NCBI GenBank assembly: GCA_039619475.1
Contig: CM077115.1
Location: forward strand, 135,358,172 to 135,422,171
DNA length: 64,000 nucleotides
Origin: Icerya purchasi
Taxonomy: Eukaryota > Arthropoda > Insecta > Hemiptera > Monophlebidae
Direction of reading: 5' to 3'
Part shown: piece by piece, positions 42,229 to 52,082 of the stretch
Position numbering within the stretch: the first letter of the stretch is position 1
Layout: every line of letters starts with the position of its first letter
Made by a program: the position numbers and the translations under genes
Notes under the pieces: model-generated
Databases searched by the model: none
The model's input: the letters and a program-made list of their open reading frames with translations, nothing else
What the model was told of the DNA's origin: nothing

Positions 42229-42720
42229 ATGGATTCGGAGCAGAAGCAACAGTTAGGTGGTACTAGTGTTACTACTACTACTAATGTATCACCCGCTTTC
42301 AATAAAGAAGCAGTTCATAAGGAGCGATTAATGATATCTAGTTTAATGGATAAAAATTTTGAAGATTTTCGAGATTTACCGTTTCGATTTATTCAACAAT
42401 GTCTTATATTAGCACTATCTTCAAATACATTTAAACTAGCTGTAAGATCAGCCTTATCAGACTATATCGATATTACATCTGAATACATCGATATTCGTAA
42501 CAAACGTTTAGTTAATATTCCTAACGGACATGATGATGGACACGCTGTTAACTGGCAACAATTCATTAAAAGATCGCAATCCTTGGAAACACGAGTTACG
42601 CAATTGGAGAAATTAGAATTACAAATAGCTCGATTAGAAGATCGGATGCGAACGTCGGAATCATCCAACCTTACTTTATTGAATATGATAAACAATAAAA
42701 ACAGTGGTGGAATAAGTTAA
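42229..42720 (+). CDS. Second fibre-like protein of Polinton C (163 aa)
   Basis: N-terminus Ser/Thr-rich; residues about 84-110 contain YIDIRNKRLVNIPNGHDDGHAVNWQQF, i.e. the K-R-L-V-N-(I/V)-P......(D/H)AV fibre-base motif also present in the left fibre gene and the array genes (only part quoted as motif). A short coiled coil follows (QLEKLELQIARLEDRM). Much shorter than the other fibre-like proteins. Preceded by the TATCGGGAAAAAA leader. Confidence 0.65.
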   Translation: MDSEQKQQLGGTSVTTTTNVSPAFNKEAVHKERLMISSLMDKNFEDFRDLPFRFIQQCLILALSSNTFKLAVRSALSDYIDITSEYIDIRNKRLVNIPNGHDDGHAVNWQQFIKRSQSLETRVTQLEKLELQIARLEDRMRTSESSNLTLLNMINNKNSGGIS

Positions 42721-43297
42721 ATTTATCGTTTTTTTTTTTTATAATTTTTAAATAATTTAAATCATATCTGGTTTATTAACGATTTATGATGTTGATTGAT
42801 TTTGTAAAAATGCGTAATTGTTTTTCGTAAATTTATTTATTTTTATTAATTAGATTTATTCTGTATTAGATTCATTCCTGTAATAGATTGTAAATATATA
42901 CGTATTTTATTTATTTATTGTTTTGTTATATTTTTTTCTTTTACATAAAATTTAGGTAGGCTATTTATTTAAATAAATCGATAAAAAATGATAAAATAGG
43001 TATTTTAGCGTGCAATAGATAAGAATTTGGCAAACGCATTGGTTTTTGCTAACAATAGCGTGTAATATGTGAAAATTTAGAGGTAAAAATGTTTATATTT
43101 TGCTTAAAATTATAAGAATGATGCAATTATTATCTTTAAAAGGGAGTGAATAACAAGTTGTTCTACTACATATATATTATTCCTTATTTATAGAAATCAG
43201 TAACAACAATTTTTTTAAATATATAATACAATTTATTTTTTCAAAAATTAAATTATATATGTTGAAGAATTAAATGAAAAATAAAATCGATATAAAT
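42721..43297. other. Intergenic AT-rich region
   Basis: 577 bp between the second fibre-like gene and the convergent spliced acidic gene. Poly-T run at 42,731-42,740 and several AATAAA-like sites; no supported coding frame. Confidence 0.6.
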
Positions 43298-43965
43298 CTA
43301 CCATTCTTCTTCATCATCATCTTTCCTATTCTCCGTATCAATCTGTTTCAATTCTTTTCTGTATATAAAAATTAAAACAATAAAAATTTTTATTTTGATT
43401 TTTAGAAACTCGTAAATATAGAAGAGAACGAAAGGGAGCATTATTATTTATTTATTTATTTATTAAACGATATTACTTACAACGATTGCTTTATTCCACG
43501 GTGATATTTCTCCTCTAATTCCTCGAATTTTTTTCTTAATTTCTCCCGTTGAAATAGAAAATCGTTCTCCCCCTCTACATTCATGTATCGAAAATTTACG
43601 GCATCGTAATAAGGACATTGCTGTAATCGTTCCGTTAACACGGATTTCCTAATCCAATATTGGATTTTTACGATGATGAATCGTGCAGAGTTGTTGTTGA
43701 TAATTTTAAGAATAGTGGCGTATTTCAGAACGTGATGAATTATAGTCTATAAAATTTTTTTATCATATTTGTTAATTATTTCATAAATTGTTTTAATATA
43801 TTCGTTAATTATTTCATTAAAATAATTGTTTTTGAATAAATATATTAATTTGTTATTTACTTGGAGATCTTCAATTGTTATTTCCTGTTTAGGATCCTTC
43901 GAGGGGTTGATGCTGAATTTAATAATTGTTTCCTTGTTAAAAGTTTTCAAATGTTGAGAATCCAT
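43298..43965 (-). CDS. Three-exon acidic-tailed protein of Polinton C (143 aa)
   Basis: Exons inferred on the minus strand: 43,861-43,965 (35 codons from ATG, MDSQHLKTFNK, donor CAA|GTAAAT), 43,481-43,746 (88 codons plus 2 bases, acceptor TTTATAG, donor GTAAGT) and 43,298-43,358 (acceptor TATATACAG, stop TAG). Intron phases 0 and 2, total 432 coding bases. The tail is KDDDEEEW. An acceptor CTACAG directly before AAA-ATG and a GTAAGT donor at 44,134-44,139 indicate a further 5' untranslated exon. Exon number, phases, upstream acceptor and acidic end are the same as in the array gene, so they are one family. Function unknown. Confidence 0.65.
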
Positions 43966-44265
43966 TTTCTGTAGATAAATATGTTTATAAAAGAAATTTT
44001 TATTTTTTTTTAAAAAAAAATAAAAAAACATTCCCTTTATTGTTAACTTTTTTCAATTTTATCGAAGATTATACGTTTGTAGAGTGAAAAAAAGATTCGA
44101 TAAAAAAAAATGAAAAAATTAAAATTTGTAAATACTTACTGCAATCGAGGAAATTAAAGATGTATATAGTTTTATTAAAAAAATTCACAACTCACTCTAT
44201 TTCGTTCAGTTGAGTATAATGATTTTTTCACATGAAACGATTCTGTATATATAGAGGTTTTCATT
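43966..44265 (-). promoter_or_regulatory. 5' intron, leader exon and TATA box of the acidic gene
   Basis: Intron 43,969-44,139, leader exon ending at 44,140, and TATATATACAG-type TATA box on the minus strand (about 44,250-44,262). Layout parallels the array unit (TATA near 50,074, donor at 49,888-49,893). Confidence 0.5.
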
Positions 44266-44459
44266 CCATAGAACATCAAATAAAACGCTTTAGGTAATTG
44301 CGTAATAATACATTCGATTATGTACTATATCTTGTTTTCGCTTTAATTTCAACAATTTCATAAAAGAGTTCTTAACCTATTTTTTAAAACGAGAATTAAA
44401 AATCAGAAATTATCATTCTCATATTTATTTCGACATTATTTCTTTAGTAATCACTTATT

Positions 44460-44770
44460 TTAAATAATTTAGAAATGACTGGAGAACATGCGTAAAATGC
44501 GTATGATTTAGAGTAGATATTTATTATGCAAGATTTCCTCCCGTAAGCGATTATTTTAACGAGTATTTTAAATAATTTAGAAATGGATAGGGGCAATGTG
44601 TAAAATGCATAGATTTAGAATAGATATTTATTGCGTAATATTTCCTTCGTAAGCGATTATTTTAACGAGTGTTTTAAATAATTTAGAAGTGAATAGAGGA
44701 CATGCGTAAAATGCATAGATTTAGAATAGATATTTATTGTGAACGATTTCTTACGTAGAAAGAGATGAAA
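44460..44770. repeat. Three imperfect 108-bp tandem repeats
   Basis: TAAATAATTTAGAA recurs at about 44,461, 44,569 and 44,677, each followed by ATGCGTAAAATGC, TTTAGA(G/A)TAGATATTTATT and TAAGCGATTATTTTAACGAG. Non-coding. It could be a replication or transcription control block. Confidence 0.8.
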
Positions 44771-44972
44771 AAACATTTTTTAAAACAACGTATATTCTCA
44801 TAAGATAAATATAATGCGAGAAATATTTTTACAATTATTCAAAATCATATACGATGTATTAAACAACATTATATCTTATATATAATGAGGATAATTTATA
44901 AGTTAATTACAAACTAATTAAAATAATATATACTGTGTAAAAGTTATTAATTTCGAAAAATTTACACGTGTA

Positions 44973-45743
44973 TTACAACTTTGATATCCATCTGTAGTCG
45001 GAATTTCCGCAGTTTATATTTTCATGTGCTGTTTCCGATGGAATCGAATCGAGACATTTTAAACAAAAAAATCTTCCTTTTCTATGTAATCGCATTAATC
45101 GGGAAAAATTCTTTACCCATGCGAAATGATACAATCCATCATCCTCACCGCGCCAATAAATAATATTTGTATGTTTTCTCCAGTTAGAGTTATTTACATA
45201 TTTTACGGTAACCTTCACAGGATCGATATTATATTCAAACTGCGTTACGTAATCAGGAATTAATAGTTTATACAAATTAACGCTAACACCGTTTCTGTCT
45301 TCGAAATCGATAATATCGCGAACAGTTTTAATTCCGGATTCTATGATATTTCGAAAATCGTAAATTCTTTCTAATATTCGAAGCTTCGTTATCGAGTGTC
45401 GCGGGTAGGTGAATTTTGCTAATATTGCGAAAGCGAAACTTTTTACATCGGCTATATCGAATGGATCATGTACATATACTACAGCATTGCGATGTTTAAT
45501 CTTCTCAGGTAATTCTCGTTGTATTCCAATTACCTTGGTTTCAATATTTTTCTCCTCCTCCTCCTTCTTTTCTGATGTAGTGTTTTCAGAGTTGACATCG
45601 GAGGAATTAACGGAAAAATTGATTGTTTCATCTTCCCCGAATAGATCGTTGTAAAATTTTAATGTAATATTATTACCACCATCGACATTGGTAGATTGAA
45701 CACCATCAACGTCGGTTTTCGAAGTAGATTGCGTTGGTTCCAT
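44973..45743 (-). CDS. PolB N-terminal-domain-like protein (256 aa)
   Basis: ATG 45,743; intact. After an acidic Ser/Thr-rich first 85 residues, the sequence follows the PolB region 165-320 of the same element: NAVVYVHDP...SFAFAILAKF against KAVINVQNN...CFKYAMLSKF, then YHFAWVKNFSRLMRLHRKGR plus FFCLKCLDS...HENINC against HFCWIRNLSRLVRA...ICRRCLWY...HRRLC. So the CxxC...HxxxxC zinc site is kept, but the exonuclease and polymerase parts are absent. Possibly a dominant-negative or accessory primer/priming-protein-binding factor. A TATAAAAAG box lies on the minus strand at 45,859-45,867. Confidence 0.7.
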   Translation of the reverse strand: MEPTQSTSKTDVDGVQSTNVDGGNNITLKFYNDLFGEDETINFSVNSSDVNSENTTSEKKEEEEKNIETKVIGIQRELPEKIKHRNAVVYVHDPFDIADVKSFAFAILAKFTYPRHSITKLRILERIYDFRNIIESGIKTVRDIIDFEDRNGVSVNLYKLLIPDYVTQFEYNIDPVKVTVKYVNNSNWRKHTNIIYWRGEDDGLYHFAWVKNFSRLMRLHRKGRFFCLKCLDSIPSETAHENINCGNSDYRWISKL

Positions 45744-46388
45744 TTTATTATTATTATTTCAGAATCAAAGAGTTTTAACGCGAGTGTTAACACAACAACA
45801 ACATATGCAACTTGGAAAATTGTTACATAGAGACTGAAAATTATCCTATAAAACGCAGCTTTTTATACTAATTTTATGCGGATACTTTATAAATAATTCT
45901 CTCCCTCCTCTCTCATCCATCTTCATCATCATCATCATATTCATATTCATTAGGAAATTAATATATATCGTAGATTTTTTATAAAAAAATTAATTTTTAA
46001 ATAGGAATTTATGTAAAATTAATGTATGTGTACCCTCAGCACAGTGGATAAGGTGTTAGCGTCATATGTATACTAAGATATAGCTTGTGATATATCGGTA
46101 GTATTTCCAACTGCATCTCAGTACGGTGGTTTCGAACTCGTTACATTAGGTAATTAACGGATCTCATGTTACTATTCACTAGGTTATGAAGGGTATCCTA
46201 AAAATTTTTACTTTATAGTATATTTAATTATTTATTTTTTAGTAGAAAAATAAGAATAATTCGATTTATTTGTAAATTATTAATTCAATTAGCGGAATAT
46301 TACAATTTTCCGTAGATGATAGCTAGTTATCTATTCATCACGATCTTAGCTATTATATGCATTGATGATTGCGTACGGAAAAAAACCA
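45744..46388. other. Upstream region of the PolB-N-like gene; tRNA-like segment
   Basis: Promoter (TATA 45,859-45,867) and AT-rich DNA. 46,031-46,145 has an A-box-like CAGTGGATAAGG and a B-box-like GGTTTCGAACTC (46,128-46,139), as in tRNA genes or tRNA-derived SINEs, but no cloverleaf could be drawn. Confidence 0.3.
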
Positions 46389-46650
46389 GTTATAATAATA
46401 ATAATAATAGTCGGTAGTATTCGCATAAGTTAATTGCTAGCCTCCAGTTCACCACGATCTCGAATATGCATGCGTACAATGATGCGTAAGGTAAAAGCAA
46501 GGTATAATAATAATAATATCGGCAGTATTCATACTCGTTCGCCGTCAGTCATCTATTTATCACAACCTCGGTTGTGCATGCGTACAATGTTGCGTAAGGT
46601 AAAAACAAGGTATAATAATAATAATATCGGTAGTATTCGTACGGATTTCA
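46389..46650. repeat. Three imperfect 110-bp tandem repeats near right end
   Basis: TATAATAATAATAAT(A/G)(T/C)CGG(T/C)AGTATTC recurs at about 46,389, 46,501 and 46,609, each with TGCGTA(A/C)GG and CATGCGTACAATG blocks between. Non-coding subterminal repeat. Confidence 0.75.
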
Positions 46651-46652
46651 TT

Positions 46653-47098
46653 GATAACCTCATCGTCACCGTACTCCTATCGTTGTATATTACAACACAC
46701 AGTACACTCGCGCACGTCTTTCTCTATTAATACAAGCGTAATATTACGCGATTTTTACAAATTTTTTTAAAAATAAAGCGTGAGAAGGGGATATGATGGA
46801 AAAAATTCCTTTAAAATTTGGGTTCTAAGTATCGAAATTCGAATGTTTTAAGCAGTCTCTAGAGATATTTGTAATAAATATAATAACGAAAAATCGTGAT
46901 AACCTCATCGTCACCGTACTCCTATCGTTGTATATTACAACACACAGTACACTCGCGCACGTCTTTCTCTATTAATACAAGCGTAATATTACGCGATTTT
47001 TACAAATTTTTTTAAAAATAAAGTGTAAGAAGGGAACATGCTAGAAAAAATTCCTTTAAAATTTGGGTTCTAAGTATCGAAATTCGAACGTTTTTAAG
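46653..47098. repeat. Direct duplication of about 200 bp (subterminal)
   Basis: 46,653-46,853 is repeated at 46,898-47,098 (offset 245): GATAACCTCATCGTCACCGT at both starts and TTTGGGTTCTAAGTATCGAA near both ends. Its last 75 bp also match the array units (26,328-26,402). Confidence 0.85.
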
Positions 47099-47306
47099 TG
47101 TTCCCGGAGATTTTACCCCCTTCCTTCCTCTCAGAATAGAGAATTTTCGAATTTTAACACAAACTAGGTAATAATAGCTAATATGTATAGAAGATTGTGT
47201 ACAGGAAAAGCGCGGTACATTGCGAGTATTTAATTATTTTTAATAAATATAATAACGAAAATTGATTAATTGGTAGATTATTATTATTATTATTATTTAA
47301 TCGATG

Positions 47307-47606
47307 GTGCGCGCGCATACACAGATCGCGGTAGCATTTTCTAGAATTTTCCATCGTCGTCAACGTTGATAACGTCGTCGAGGGGGTGGCGGGGGAAAGT
47401 GATAGTGGGTGAAGGTGAACAACATGCTACATCACCATCGTCGTCATCCGTTCGTTCGGTGACCTGGTTCAGGTTTTGTTGTTGTTGTTTTATTGCGTCA
47501 TAACTCGTTGTTTTCGCGCGATGGAATCGAACTGGTTCCCCCGCAATTGCTGTTCCCCCCTTCACACCCTCGTCCACTGTCCCAGTATGAAGAAAAGCAT
47601 CCTACT
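47307..47606. repeat. Right terminal inverted repeat of Polinton C
   Basis: Reverse complement of 27,486-27,785, ending AGCATCCTACT at 47,606. Confidence 0.95.
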
Positions 47607-47612
47607 AACAAA
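47607..47612. other. Target site duplication AACAAA (right)
   Basis: Second copy of the 6-bp duplication; F1 coding sequence resumes with GATCG at 47,613. Confidence 0.95.
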
Positions 47613-48183
47613 GATCGATAATTTAAAACAGTTAATTACAGAGGAAACTAATTCAGCATTTTTGAAAAATAAATACGATCATGATATAATGAATGCAGAT
47701 ATTAGTAATTTAGCAAACCGTATTGAGACTAGTAAAAATGAATATCTTTCAAAATCTGGAAGTATAGATGATCGGGTAAAGATTCTTTTGAGTGAATTAG
47801 ACTCCGTGAAAGAAACAGATAAAAAACTTGATAGCGAATTAAAAACCACAAAGACAACGATATATGAAGTGTTAAAAATACAGAATGCAAAGATCGATAA
47901 TAATATACAACAATTTAGCGATAAAATATCATTAGCGGATAAAAGGATTGACGAAACTATTCAACGATTGGGTACTGTGATAGATACGGCAACAAATGAG
48001 ATTGAGGATAATATAAAACGTTTTGATGCTGCGCTTGTAAATAATAGAGGAGAACTCGATAGATTACAGAAAAGTTTTACTAGAGAACATGATTGGGTTG
48101 TAGATAACCTTTACAATAGATTAATTACTCTAGAAACACAAATGCGGCAGCACATTGCCTCAGAATCTGAGAAAAAAATGTGA
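47613..48183 (+). pseudogene. Fibre-like gene F1, 3' part, unit U1
   Basis: Codons 71-261 of F1, separated from their start at 27,271 by the 20-kb Polinton. The open frame continues upstream into the terminal repeat by chance. Confidence 0.9.
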
Positions 48184-48273
48184 TTTTGTTATAAATATAG
48201 ATTTTCTCGAGATTTTCTTTTGTTTTGTTAATTCATTTAATTTAAAGTGAAAAAATATTGTAATTATATGATA

Positions 48274-48918
48274 ATGCCGTTGCATAAAAGTGGAAAATAT
48301 GTACCTGAAGGAGGAAATGTTGAGTCTGTTGAATTTGATTCGAGCGGAAATTATAATTTTAAAGGAAAACGATTGGTAAATGTGAGCACTGTGGATAATG
48401 AGATTATTGAAACTGAAGTCATTTCGTATAAACGATTAAAATCTATTCTTGCAACATTAGAAAGTAGCGAGAAGATAGAAAAATTATCGGATAAATTAAA
48501 TACGGTTTCGAATGAACTTTCAAAGCATGAAAATGATGTGAAAGGCACGATTGGTATACTTGGAGGTTTAATAAATGAATTAAGCGGAAAAGTGACCGTA
48601 TTGTTGGATAAATATATTACTAAGGAAATAATGGATAAACAGCGCGAAGAAATAGAAAAACATATTATGGAATTAATTTCTAAGCAGCGTGAAGAAATAG
48701 AAAAACGATATAATAGGATGCTCGATAATCTTCGTAAAGAAATTAAAAAGGAAAAAGTTCATCGTGCTGTAGATACGACACAATTAGTTGGTAAAACTGC
48801 TAATTTAGATGAACATTTACGTAATATCGATTCGTCTATTCAACTTAAGGAACAAGAGGAAGCAGTACAAAAGGAAGTTGGGAATATTTTATCAACGATA
48901 GTACAATCGAAATTTTAA
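48274..48918 (+). CDS. Fibre-like protein F2, unit U1 (214 aa)
   Basis: MPLHKSGKYVPEGG start; identical to F2 of U2-U4 at the protein level. 90 bp after the F1 stop. The upstream ATG at 48,268 would add two residues. Confidence 0.75.
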   Translation: MPLHKSGKYVPEGGNVESVEFDSSGNYNFKGKRLVNVSTVDNEIIETEVISYKRLKSILATLESSEKIEKLSDKLNTVSNELSKHENDVKGTIGILGGLINELSGKVTVLLDKYITKEIMDKQREEIEKHIMELISKQREEIEKRYNRMLDNLRKEIKKEKVHRAVDTTQLVGKTANLDEHLRNIDSSIQLKEQEEAVQKEVGNILSTIVQSKF

Positions 48919-49144
48919 GTTTATGAAATAATAAATGTAAATATATGAATAAAATTTATTATATTGTAATAAAGATTACGTATATTTTATATGAAATAAT
49001 GTAAAAAAGATTTATAAAATAAATATATGTATAAATACTAAAAATATGTGCTTCTTTACATACAATGTATATTACATCTAAAGGGGCCAGCACGTAAAAA
49101 TCGATGGATGATGCGAACGAGAGTGATGAGATTTGCGATTATGC

Positions 49145-49758
49145 TTAATCTTCATCCATAGTTCTAAAAGAAAAATGTGTTAAAATGAATAATATAAATA
49201 ATTAAACAACAAAATAAAAAAAGATTCTAAAGTCAGTTTTGAATTACTCTACTTACTCTTCATCATAGGAGACATATCCATCATCATCCTCGTCCTCGCC
49301 TTCTTCTTCCCCCAGGTCATCGTTCATGATCCATTGAGCCACCTCCTCCTCATCCATGGGCAGTGGAGGAGGTAGTGGTTCATCCTCTTCTGTGAGGACC
49401 CTGATACATCTTGTTAAAGATAACATCTGTCCTAGTGGGAGTGAGAGTAACACACCTTCGATATAAGGGCGTGTAAACCAACCCTCAACATCAAGCTGGA
49501 ATGTATCAACATTCATGAGGGATACAATCCCATCTCCAAATAAGTGAGAGATGTATGTCTACGCAAAAAAAAAAAAAAATAGAAAATAAATAAATTTGAA
49601 AAATAAATAGATTCGGAAATGTTCATAAAAAATGCATGCTCTTTTTTAAAAGGAAAATATATATTTACATGTAATGCCTCCCTCAAGTGTAGCCCATTTG
49701 GCACGATCATTATAACGAGCGTTGTCCTCATTGCGGATGTTGGATATTCAGCTTCCAT
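49145..49758 (-). CDS. Three-exon acidic protein, unit U1 (136 aa)
   Basis: Coding exons 49,669-49,758 (donor CAT|GTAAAT), 49,257-49,558 (acceptor GCGTAG, donor AGA|GTAAGT) and 49,145-49,163 (acceptor TTTTAG, stop TAA); 411 coding bases. Start MEAEYPTSAMRTTLVIMIVP; exon 2 continues TYISHLFGDGIVSLMNVDTF and PLPPPLPMDEEEVAQW, then a Glu/Asp tail. Leader exon acceptor TTTCAG at about 49,763 and donor GTAAGT at 49,888-49,893. The short separate minus-strand frames seen here are exons of this one gene. Confidence 0.68.
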
Positions 49759-50775
49759 TGTGCTGAAAGTTATATGTACACTTTACATGACTGGATCAGA
49801 TTTTTTTTAAAAAATTTGTCATAATAATAATTTTGTAAGAAAATAATTAACGAAATAAATGTAAGTGAAAAAAAAATACATGATTGTACTTACCAAATTA
49901 ATTGAAACGTTGACGGTTGATAAAATAGTTTGAAAAACTTTGAAATTATTTAAAGGCGAAAATCTTCAACGATCGCTGAACAAAGTCAGAAATTCAAATG
50001 AACGTTGCAATCAGATTTCTCCAGCTAAACACTCTCGAACTTACAACGATAAAAACAGGTTTCTTCAGCACATATATATACAAAAGGCGCTTCCACCATT
50101 TTCGTAAAAGATCGCTTTTTTTTATGATTTTTTATAGCAGTATAATTTACATCCGTTAGCCGGACAATGTAAGGGGACCAAACGGCCACCTTCTAGTTGG
50201 ATGTACAGCTTTATTTTGTTTGTAACTGTAATCTCCGTTGAACGTTTTAAGCAGATGGGCTTGTCAGGTAATATCTAATTTGGTATTTTCTTATCTTCAT
50301 GGTTGGGGGTAAAGCAATTGTCCGGTTGTAGCAATGAACTTCGTTAAAATGTTTCGAGTAGACGATCTTGACCGAAAGGCCGGCTAGTGAGCGCATGCAT
50401 ACAAATGAAGAAAAAGTGTACTCGGGCTTTTAAGCGGAGTGATAGAAGATTCGAGATAACAGACGACGATTTTTGACATTTACTACTATGTTGCTGTACT
50501 TGAGAAAAATAATTGTCTATCTCACACACGCATTCTTACTCGCACGTTTAAATCCCCGATCTACGCATGTTAACGCGTTTTTCTTTGAACATACTGCGTC
50601 TTGTAAACTATTAGGATTTCTACCTGTCGCTCTATACATTTGTTCACTACACCTCATAGACGATCTCGTATATATCTTGAAAAAATACTTGTGAAATAAA
50701 AAAAATAAAAAAAAAAAAACAGATTAAGTATAAGATCGGAAGTGTAAAAAGCCGAAAAATATATATCAGGTGGCG

Positions 50776-50806
<31 letters not shown>

Positions 50807-52082
50807 AGTGATATCGCGGCGTTTATTTCGGCGACCGGAGCGTGTGTGTGAACTTGTAGCGATCGCGAACAGGTTTCTGCCGGTGGTGTGTGAGAGTGTG
50901 CATAGATGATCGGCTGGTTAATTTCAAAACGAACGAGTGGAATTCACCTCACCTGGTGACAGTTTCAACTAGTTGCTGGAACATTTAAATATTTCCATTA
51001 CAGCCGCGCTCGCGCTTACATAATACATCCCATAGCAGCACACTCGCCCGCTCTCATTCGACTGATGGAACGTTCAAATATTTTCTTTAAAGATAAAATT
51101 TTTTGAAAAAAAAAAATGCCGGAACGGAGCACGACTCTGAAAATTCCTTTAAATTTTGGGTTCTAAGTGTTGAGATTCAAACGTTTTTATCACTCTGGCA
51201 AAATTTTACCCCTCCCAACCTCGAAAAATGAAAATTAAAAAGTATGCTACATATATTACACGAAGAGTCATATATAATACATACACATGATGATAGAAGG
51301 CGCGGGTATGGGAAAGCGAGTACACTTTCATGGCGGCTAAGGCTATGTTGAATATATGCGTGGAAACGGTGCGAGTGCATTTACAGATAACAGTATGAAC
51401 GGGGAATCGGGAAAATTTGATGAAATTTTGGGGAAACTTGGGTGAATTTTAACCATATGGATACAAATTGGGGTGAACTTTCAGCACCTGTACACTAATT
51501 TGGGTGGATTTTAACTACCTTGATGGGAATTAGGGATCGAATTAGCAGAACTGTCCAGGGAAATCAGGGGGAAACAGGGAAAACTCGGAGGAAATCTGTG
51601 AAATCAGGGGAAACTTGAGGTAACTTTGGGCTTTAAAAGAGAAATTGGGGTTAATTTTGAGCACCTGGATGAGAATTTGGGGTGAAATTTCAGCAGCTGC
51701 CTGGGAAAATCGGGGGAAACCTGGACACTCGTGGGGAACTTGGGGGAAGCTGGGGAAAACTTGGGGTAATTTTGGGCTCCAAGACAGAAATTGGGGTGAG
51801 TTTTGAGCACCTGGACATAAATTGGGGTGAGTTTTGAGCACCTGGACACAAATTGGGGTGAGTTTTTCAGCACCAGGGGGACAAATTGGGGTTGGTGACG
51901 TCAGACTTCCCAGCTCCGCCATTTATACACTACTCATTACAGCTGTCTATTAGCGCTTGCTTACGTCACACATCACTCATCATTTTAGGGGATACATATG
52001 AAATCATCAAAGAAAATGAATATTAAATGTTAGTACGATATATCACGATCCTGCAGAGTCTGAAGCGATATCTTACAAACAG
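49759..52082. other. Non-coding part of unit U1
   Basis: Leader intron and exon with TATA box (about 50,072-50,081), (GT)n 50,776-50,804, the Polinton-end-like block near 51,140-51,215, G-rich minisatellite about 51,400-51,895, and the F1 promoter with TGACGTCA at about 51,896. Short frames repeated here in every unit look like non-coding DNA. Confidence 0.6.

Larger units (their letters stand above)
27486..47606. mobile_element. Complete Polinton/Maverick copy C (20,121 bp)
   Basis: Bounded by 300-bp inverted terminal repeats (27,486-27,785 and 47,307-47,606) starting AGTAGG and by a 6-bp target duplication. Gene order: fibre-like, integrase, DUF8207-like, ATPase (all -); PLA2-X, protease, penton, small, major capsid, unknown (all +); polymerase (-); two Cys-rich proteins and a second fibre-like protein (+); a spliced acidic gene and a PolB N-terminus-like gene (-). 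All large genes have intact frames except one TGA in PLA2-X, and CpG is still frequent, so insertion was recent. Confidence 0.97.

Noticed and set aside
44400..44770. CRISPR-like spacing of 108-bp repeats
   Set aside because: Whole units are repeated; no spacer diversity.
47476..48183. 235-codon frame starting in the right terminal repeat
   Set aside because: The first part is terminal repeat sequence; only codons after 47,613 are F1.
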